Shown here in pieces: positions 58,786 to 64,000 of a stretch of 64,000 nt of DNA; within the stretch, counting starts at the first letter, position 1; the number at the start of each line of letters is the position of its first letter. The translations under genes and the position numbers were made by a program. The notes below the pieces were generated by a model. It was not told the DNA's origin and searched no databases. It worked only from the letters and a program-made list of their open reading frames with translations. This DNA is from Pollutimonas thiosulfatoxidans (GTDB lineage Bacteria > Pseudomonadota > Gammaproteobacteria > Burkholderiales > Burkholderiaceae_B): the NCBI RefSeq assembly GCF_004022565.1, contig NZ_CP022987.1:1798001-1862000 (forward strand), in the 5' to 3' direction.

Positions 58786-58870
58786 TGACTATTTAAGTCT
58801 GGGCCGTCGCGTATTCATGCAAGACTCATGATTCAGACCGTCACGGTCTTGAACATGACTGAAATAGTCA
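58786..58870. repeat. Inverted repeats between the DUF2285 and DUF2958 genes
   Basis: The 58550-58919 gap has no gene. Besides the tandem repeats it holds distant inverted arms TGACTATTT (58786-58794) and AAATAGTCA (58862-58870), and between them the perfect 15-bp palindrome AGACCGTCACGGTCT (58835-58849). They may be an operator, a terminator for DUF2958 or a small RNA. Confidence 0.5.
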
Positions 58871-58919
58871 CAATGCGCCTGGATGAGATGGGCTGCGCGG
58901 CTCGTATTGCGACTGCCTG

Positions 58920-59270
58920 TTAATCCGTGATCGAACCGTTTTCTTGCGCCAGGCGCACGTATTCCGAGAGCGGGCGCACCGCCTGGAAATAGCGGTCGCG
59001 CATCACGGGCTGCTTGCGTGGGCCGACGATGGAGGCCAAGGCGGAAAGCTGCACAGTGCCCAGCGCCGGCATGCCTATCCCCAGGTCGATCAGCCCATAC
59101 GCCGTGTCGCCATCAGCCGGATCGAGTGCGGTCAGCAGCCAGGTCGCATGCGCGTCCGGCGTGAAAAGCCGCACGACCGGCGGCGGGTCGATACGCTGGC
59201 CCGCAGCGCGGGCCTGCCCGTGAGCGAGCAGTTGTGCGCGTTCGTCGTCGGTGATGAGTGAAAGGTTCAC
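58920..59270 (-). CDS. DUF2958 domain protein
   Basis: A 116-aa conserved ICE protein: NLSLITDDERAQLLAHGQAR, PPPVVRLFTPDAHATWLLTA, DTAYGLIDLGIGMPALG and PVMRDRYFQAVRPLSEYVRL. The start is GTG 59270, since family members begin with this segment; a longer frame to 59459 is not family-like. Function unknown. Confidence 0.88.
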   Translation of the reverse strand: MNLSLITDDERAQLLAHGQARAAGQRIDPPPVVRLFTPDAHATWLLTALDPADGDTAYGLIDLGIGMPALGTVQLSALASIVGPRKQPVMRDRYFQAVRPLSEYVRLAQENGSITD

Positions 59271-59534
59271 GTGTTCTCTGCCAAAACGTAAAACCGCTGA
59301 TCTGCCTTTGTGCATTTGTGCGAAGACCCGAAAGCGGTTTGTCTCGAATCCGTAAAAGCGGGCAATCGTAATGCCGATTGTGCGCAAGCCCTGAAAAGCA
59401 CGCTTGCGCATCTGCGCTTTAAAAGGAATCCACCTTGACGGGTTTGCGTCATTACACAAGAAAAAGCTGAAATCTGGATGAATGAGTTAAAGATAACGTG
59501 GTTTTAATTGTGCCGCCAAACGACGCTTGTGTCT
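59271..59534. promoter_or_regulatory. Divergent control region between DUF2958 and XRE genes
   Basis: A 264-bp intergenic region that should hold two divergent promoters. An 8-bp inverted pair AAACCGCT (59291-59298) and AGCGGTTT (59333-59340) is present and could be an operator of the XRE regulator. Confidence 0.4.
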
Positions 59535-59831
59535 ATGCAAAAGCGTCCCATCCAGCGCGGCCGGCCACCCGGCGCCACTACCTATGATGCCGAACTGGCG
59601 CACGCCTTCGGTACAGCGGTGCGTGCGCTGCGCACGGAACGCGGCATCGCCCAGGAAATGCTGGCGAACCTCGCCAATGTTGAACGCTCCCATCTGGGCA
59701 AGATCGAGCGCGGCGAACACACGCCCACCCTGGCGATTATCTTCAAGATCGCCGGCGCGCTGGAATGCAGCACGGCCGTGCTCATGACCCGGACAGAAGC
59801 CCAGCTTGCCCAAGGCAAGGTCTCAGAATAA
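59535..59831 (+). CDS. XRE-family helix-turn-helix regulator
   Basis: A 98-aa Cro/C1-type regulator: LAHAFGTAVRALRTERGIAQ, EMLANLANVERSHLGKIERG and EHTPTLAIIFKIAGALE. The start is ATG 59535 (MQKRPIQRG). The only plus-strand gene in this part of the backbone, divergent from DUF2958; probably a regulator of the element. Confidence 0.92.
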   Translation: MQKRPIQRGRPPGATTYDAELAHAFGTAVRALRTERGIAQEMLANLANVERSHLGKIERGEHTPTLAIIFKIAGALECSTAVLMTRTEAQLAQGKVSE

Positions 59832-59874
59832 AGGTCTGGGGCGGCTGTGCCGCCATGGGCTGTTAGGTGAACAG

Positions 59875-59898
59875 GCGCCCCGCCGAAAGGCGGGGCGC
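59875..59898. terminator. Strong hairpin between XRE and DUF736 genes
   Basis: GCGCCCCGCC-GAAA-GGCGGGGCGC, a perfect 10-bp stem with a GAAA tetraloop between two convergent genes. It is likely a bidirectional terminator, although T-runs are poor. Confidence 0.65.
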
Positions 59899-59904
59899 GG
59901 TGGT

Positions 59905-60219
59905 TTAAGCCGCCTGCGGCTTGCTGCGCGACCACAGCAGATCATGCGTGCCGTCCTCGTCTTCGATCAGGCGGGCATAGACCGTGGCCGGGAACGTGGG
60001 GTCGTCCAGGGTGACGGACAGGTATTCCCGCCCGGCCTCGCTGGTTTTCTTCCACGCCGCGCCGATGTCATGACTCGCCGCCTGCAAGCGGAAGTCGGGG
60101 GCTTTGTCGTTTTCGCCCTTGTCGTTGGCAACCAGCTTGACCTTGACATTGAGCGTCAGGGTGCGCAGGGTGCCGGTGTAGCCATCTTTGTCTGCGGTGA
60201 AGGTGCCGATGTTAGCCAT
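59905..60219 (-). CDS. DUF736 family protein
   Basis: A 104-aa conserved backbone protein: NIGTFTADKDGYTGTLRTLT, LNVKVKLVANDKGENDKAPD, FRLQAASHDIGAAWKKTSEA and the C-terminal YVRLIEDED-like YARLIEDEDGTHDLLWSR. OB-fold-like; function unknown. A possible fossil of a second copy is at 10915-10985. Confidence 0.9.
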   Translation of the reverse strand: MANIGTFTADKDGYTGTLRTLTLNVKVKLVANDKGENDKAPDFRLQAASHDIGAAWKKTSEAGREYLSVTLDDPTFPATVYARLIEDEDGTHDLLWSRSKPQAA

Positions 60220-60336
60220 GATGATTCTCCTTTCAGGAATTCAAGGTCGCGCCAGTGCGTCCTTGTTGTGATCCGGTCGGCGGGGGTGGGCGGGCCGCAC
60301 CGCGCCAGCGGCCGTAACAACGTGAAGGGCCGGGAA

Positions 60337-60432
60337 GCACAAAGAATTTGTCCCGCGAGGAAGCCGCCCGCGGCGGCGGGGAAATTGTTTGTGCTGGACG
60401 GTTGCGACCAATAAGCCCGAAGGCTTGCCGTC
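60337..60432. other. Two consecutive long hairpins in the DUF736-RadC gap
   Basis: The 60220-60858 gap has no recognised gene. A long hairpin spans 60337-60394: GCACAAA/TTTGTGC, then AATTT/AAATT, CCCGC/GCGGG and GCCGC/GCGGC. A second follows at 60396-60432: GGACGG/CCGTCC enclosing AAGCC-CGAA-GGCTT. Smaller GC hairpins occur near 60580-60600. This may be a structured RNA or a protein-binding region; no T-run follows. Confidence 0.5.
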
Positions 60433-60858
60433 CCCCGCCAGGATTCACGACAAGACAAGGACGTACAGGCCGACCGTCCTGCAAAGAGAGGTGGCGAACT
60501 CGGTTTCTCCGCATACAGGCTTGACCGGCAAGCGCCCTGATGCGGGCAAGAACCAGGCTCCCAATGTGGGGTGAAAACGCACCCGCCGCAAGTGGCGGCG
60601 CTGTCGTCGAAAACGCGGTGTGGAAGCTCCATAAGCCAGACCGGGCAGCGTGTCGGTGAACCGCCCCTCCTGATGTCCAGACAAACAACCGCCAGCATCG
60701 AGGACGGCACGCTTGCGTGCAACCTGCGCCAGCAAGCCCAGGCGTAGCGTGACCCGCGCCGCCGTTTGGCGGGGCGCCATATAAAAACCGAAAGCACTTG
60801 AGGCTGCCTATCTGACAACAGCACAGGGTATAACGCGCCCTGTGCTGTTGTCGGAGCT

Positions 60859-61386
60859 TTACAGTTGCCCCCGCTCTGCCAGTGAGGTTGTGCTTGCCGC
60901 CGTCACGAGGACATGATCGAGAAGCCGTACGTCTACCATCGCCAGCGCGTTTTTCAGATGTTTGGTCAGGTTCAGATCCGCCATGCTTGGCTCGGTTGAA
61001 CCCGACGGATGGTTATGCGCCATGATGAGCGCGGCTGCGTTCAGACGCAGCGCCGTCTTAACGATCTCGCGGGGATAGACGCTGGCCTGACTCAACGTGC
61101 CCGACCCCTGCTCGATATAGCGAATCGGCTTGAAACGTGAGTCTAGATACAGGAAGGCGGCGCATTCGTGTCCCAGCCCGGCCAGCTTGGCCTGAAAAAA
61201 CTGCTTCACCTTGGTCGGCTGATCGACCGGCGACGATTGGGAAACCAGGCTTTCCGCAGCCGTGCGGCCCGCCGCCAGAATCTGCTCGTCGCTGGCCAGC
61301 TTGTAGCGGCCGCTGGGACTGCGTACATACAGAGCGTATGTCTCGTCCATGTTGTCATAGCTCAGTGCGGCGATGGTGTTGTTCAT
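60859..61386 (-). CDS. radC: RadC-family JAB domain protein
   Basis: A 175-aa protein of the RadC family found on many mobile elements. The JAMM metal motif is H124-x-H126 with D137 in MAHNHPSGSTEPSMAD. The N-terminal ~50 residues differ from chromosomal RadC and lack the helix-hairpin-helix. Its role is unknown; DNA-repair links are disputed. Confidence 0.92.
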   Translation of the reverse strand: MNNTIAALSYDNMDETYALYVRSPSGRYKLASDEQILAAGRTAAESLVSQSSPVDQPTKVKQFFQAKLAGLGHECAAFLYLDSRFKPIRYIEQGSGTLSQASVYPREIVKTALRLNAAALIMAHNHPSGSTEPSMADLNLTKHLKNALAMVDVRLLDHVLVTAASTTSLAERGQL

Positions 61387-62006
61387 GATGCTCTCCAGTG
61401 TTCAGGGCGGGATTGCCCGGAACCCGAAGGCATGGCGCAGCGCAGGTTTCAAGGGTCAAAGACGGCCAGCGGCCGCAAGCGGCGCCCACGGCGACGCGCC
61501 GCCCTTGAAAATAAGAACGACATGACACAATGACCGGGAGTAAAACAGCCCCCACCGTGTCACTGGGTTTTGCGTTGGAATCCTCTGCGTGCAACGCAGC
61601 CAGACTTTAATCGTTGCGGGTCGCGCAACGTGCACGCGCAGTGCGCAGCGCCCCCCGACGCGAAGGCGTGAGGGATGGAAGCCGAATGGCCGTGACGGCA
61701 AAGCCGGCATGTGGCGCTGCCCGACAGCCCGGCGGCGCGTGCGCCGACACGCACGGATTTATCCACAGATTCTGTGAGCAAGCCTGTGCATAAGAGATGA
61801 AGACTTTATGACAGCCCTTGTCATTCCGTGCCTTGCGCCTGGATGGGCTGCTATTTGTCCAGCGCAGCGATGGCCGCCCGCCCCCAGGCGCGCTTGTGTC
61901 ATAGGCTCCGGTCGCCGCTGGCCCGGTGGGCGGCGAACGGCTGATTTGGCTTTTCGCTTTGGCTGTTATCACCGGGCGCGGCGATGCCGCGTCCGGATTT
62001 TGCCCA
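61387..62006. other. Non-coding gap between radC and parB
   Basis: About 620 bp with no convincing gene. It contains a perfect DnaA box TTATCCACA (61759-61767), which is of interest given the RepA origin 5 kb away. Confidence 0.4.
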
Positions 62007-62039
62007 CCGTCCACAATGACGGGGAGACATTGTGGACGG
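62007..62039. repeat. 12-bp perfect inverted repeat
   Basis: CCGTCCACAATG (62007-62018), a 9-base spacer, CATTGTGGACGG (62028-62039). Long perfect arms near parB suggest a parS-like or operator site, or a terminator. Not tested. Confidence 0.6.
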
Positions 62040-62063
62040 TGCGAAATAAACCCATGAACCGCC

Positions 62064-62089
62064 AGCGCCCCGGCTGAAACCGGGGCGCT
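62064..62089 (-). terminator. Hairpin after parB
   Basis: AGCGCCCCGG-ctgaaa-CCGGGGCGCT, a perfect 10-bp GC-rich stem 15 bp beyond the parB stop. A probable terminator, with only a weak T-rich tail. Confidence 0.6.
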
Positions 62090-62104
62090 GGTTGCTCGTC
62101 AGGG

Positions 62105-64000
62105 TTATGCGGCGACGGCATTCACCGCATCATTCAGCGTATCGGCATCCTCGACGGTTTCACCATCTTCGTCTGCCGCCATGTCCTGCGAGGCTGCCAC
62201 CCGGAAGATGGCGGGCATCCATCCCATACCGGCCACCAGCCGTTCGGCTTCGCTGGCAATATCGGCCTTTTTCAGCTTCGCCAGCCGCGACACCTGATCA
62301 GGCGCGAACTCGCCCACGGCATCCAGAATCACGGCCTTGGAAATGTGCTTGAAGTAGCCTTCGGCGGTCGGCTGCCACCATGCCGCCATGTCCAGCCCCA
62401 CGGCCTGCGCGAGCTCCGCACCCGGTTGCTGTGCGGTAGCGCGGGGGGTGATGATGTCCACCGTTGCCGCCGCGCATACTGCCAGCAGCCGCACCAGTGC
62501 ATCTTGCGGCGTTGCCAGCAAGACGGTGAACAGGTCGGCGCTGTCCTGCGGCAAGCCTTCGCTCAAGACCTTTTGCAATTCTGCCAGCGCCACGGCGGCG
62601 GGAGATTCCGGCCAGTCCGGGGCCATGCTTTCCAGCCGGTCTTGCACGGTCAAGCGTATTTCCAGTGGCAAGCCGTCGCGATGATAGCGATCACGCTGCA
62701 AAACCGTCTGCACCATGCCATGCACCACAGCGGCCAGGGCAGCTTGTGGATTCCGGGCCAGTTCGATTTGCAGCGCAGCGGTGCGGTGGGCGCTCAAGCG
62801 CTGCGCCAGCCGGTCGGTCATGGAAGCGGCCTTGGGCTGTTCGTCATCCTCGCCTTCGCCGTTAACGTCATCCTCACCGCCGAAGCCTTGGCGCAGCCGC
62901 TCCAAAGTGCGCAGCGCCTTCGCTTCGGCTTCACGCATCAGACCGCGATACACCACAATTTCCCCTTGCCGATCAAGGGTAACAATGGCCCCTGCGGCGG
63001 CTTTCACGTTCGGGGCGTAATCCAGCAAGCGATCTTCCAGCGCCTGCAATTGTTCGCCCAAGCTGTCGCCCTGCTCCTGCAAGGCATCGGCTTTTTCCTC
63101 GTCATCATCGCTCAATGCCGCATCAATCGCTGCACCAGTGGCCTGCATCTTGGTTTCCAACCGCTCCATGCGCTCGGCCTCCCGCTTGGTGGGATTGCGC
63201 CGCTCACGTGGGGCTCGCTGGAAGGCTTGCAGGTCGGCATAGGTGGCAAAGGGCGTGGCATCCACCCAAGCCCACCCCTCCGCCTTCACTGTGGCCGCGT
63301 GGTCGTCCAGCTTTTGGCGCACCAGCGTTTCCAACAGTGCCGCGTCGGTGACATACACGCCACTATCGTCCTGCGCGAACAAATCACGACGAATGCCGCC
63401 GCCTGCGGCTTCGTAGGCGTCCAGTCCGACGAAGCGCACCAGCGCATGGCCTGCGTCAATTTCTCGCTCGGTCAACCGATCACGCAAGGCATGGGGGCTG
63501 CGCTGCCATTCGGGCGCGTCATAAAACGCGGCGTCTTGTGCCGCATGATCGTCTGTGATGGCAAGGGCCATCAACTGATCAAGGTTCACGGCATCGGCGC
63601 GGTAATCGGCCAGCAGGCGCGGCGAGACGTTCGCCAGTTTCAAGCGGCGCTGCACCACCAGCGGGGTGACGCTGAAATCCGCCGCAATGTCTTCAATGGG
63701 TCGGCCTTCCTTGACCAGTGCCGCAAACGCTTCAAACTGGTCTGCCGGGTGCATGGCCTCACGCTGCACGTTTTCGGTCAGGCTCACGGTGCGGGCGCTG
63801 GCGTCCGGCACCAGCAGGCATGGAACCTCCCAATCCTTGGCGATGCGGCGCTTTCTCGCCAGCAGCTTGAGCGCCGCCAGCCTGCGGCCACCGGCCACGA
63901 CCTCGTAATGCTCGCCATTGACGGCGGCGATGACGGTGAGGTTTTGCAGCAGCCCCACGCGGGCGATGCTTTCCGCCAGCGCATCAATCGACTGGCCTGC
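62105..64000 (-). CDS. parB: ParB/Spo0J-family partition protein (partial)
   Basis: The C-terminal 631 residues of a long ParB-like protein; the 5' end lies beyond the window. The visible N-terminal part is a ParB nuclease/CTPase-like domain: SIDALAESIARVGLLQN, VVAGGRRLAALKLLARK, LTENVQREAMHPADQFEAFA, followed by the KorB-like helix-turn-helix IEDIAADFSVTPLVVQRRLK. The rest (about 250-617) is acidic and helical. The length is typical of plasmid and ICE ParB of this family. It serves partition or regulation of the element. Confidence 0.93.
   Translation of the reverse strand, partial: AGQSIDALAESIARVGLLQNLTVIAAVNGEHYEVVAGGRRLAALKLLARKRRIAKDWEVPCLLVPDASARTVSLTENVQREAMHPADQFEAFAALVKEGRPIEDIAADFSVTPLVVQRRLKLANVSPRLLADYRADAVNLDQLMALAITDDHAAQDAAFYDAPEWQRSPHALRDRLTEREIDAGHALVRFVGLDAYEAAGGGIRRDLFAQDDSGVYVTDAALLETLVRQKLDDHAATVKAEGWAWVDATPFATYADLQAFQRAPRERRNPTKREAERMERLETKMQATGAAIDAALSDDDEEKADALQEQGDSLGEQLQALEDRLLDYAPNVKAAAGAIVTLDRQGEIVVYRGLMREAEAKALRTLERLRQGFGGEDDVNGEGEDDEQPKAASMTDRLAQRLSAHRTAALQIELARNPQAALAAVVHGMVQTVLQRDRYHRDGLPLEIRLTVQDRLESMAPDWPESPAAVALAELQKVLSEGLPQDSADLFTVLLATPQDALVRLLAVCAAATVDIITPRATAQQPGAELAQAVGLDMAAWWQPTAEGYFKHISKAVILDAVGEFAPDQVSRLAKLKKADIASEAERLVAGMGWMPAIFRVAASQDMAADEDGETVEDADTLNDAVNAVAA

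Noticed and set aside
60233..60824. Minus-strand frames of 150-220 codons in the DUF736-RadC gap
   Set aside because: Composition follows the GC bias, no recognisable domain, and the frames run through strong hairpins.

Overview
The window looks like a GC-rich betaproteobacterial chromosome, most likely Burkholderiales/Alcaligenaceae (Bordetella, Achromobacter or Pusillimonas type). The evidence is a Bug-family solute-binding gene next to an IclR regulator, DUF3182, and house genes of that flavour. The chromosome carries a large integrative and conjugative element of the Tn4371 family that runs off the right edge.

Layout. 1-8.1 kb is ordinary chromosome: Bug protein (cut by the window start), IclR, MscS, small envelope proteins, PRC-barrel protein, DUF3182, alpha/beta hydrolase, luciferase-like oxidoreductase, YggS and an EamA transporter. 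8.2-13 kb is the element's edge: a MazEF pair, an AbiF-like HEPN protein with a structured RNA directly upstream, fossils of trbI, DUF2274 and DUF736, and a persulfide dioxygenase/BigR-like/rhodanese sulfide module. 13-25.4 kb is the mating-pair apparatus on the minus strand (DUF2274, trbIGFLJEDCB, a ribbon-helix-helix gene, traG, eexN). 25.4-51.6 kb is cargo. 51.6-64 kb is the rest of the backbone: relaxase, TraF protease, DUF2840, RHH, ParA, an iteron-bearing origin, RepA, AlpA-like, DUF2285, DUF2958, XRE, DUF736, RadC, and ParB (cut by the window end).

The cargo is one themed respiratory and thiol-redox island. The minus strand carries a LysR regulator, a second apolipoprotein N-acyltransferase, DsrE, a lipoamide-dehydrogenase-like flavoprotein, TSUP, DsbG, two tandem TlpA proteins, DsbD and a two-component system. 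The plus strand carries a cbb3-like oxidase (ccoNO plus a dihaem cytochrome), a membrane-anchored TsdA-like thiosulfate dehydrogenase, a CcoI-type copper ATPase, a decayed trxA-trxB pair and a full ccmABCDEFGHI set. I infer a self-contained mobile electron-transport chain that oxidises thiosulfate (or a related sulfur compound) and passes electrons to its own high-affinity oxidase, with its own haem, copper and disulfide assembly factors. Three of its promoters (dsbD, ccoN, ccmA) share a PmrA/QseB-type direct repeat placed exactly 10 bp before a -10 element, so the island's own two-component system probably controls them together.

The two most interesting points are the AbiF-type HEPN gene preceded by a three-way-junction RNA that ends in a T-run (a candidate RNA-antitoxin system) and the coordinated regulon of the mobile thiosulfate/cbb3 module. 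Functional statements rest on motif recognition by eye; no database search was possible.
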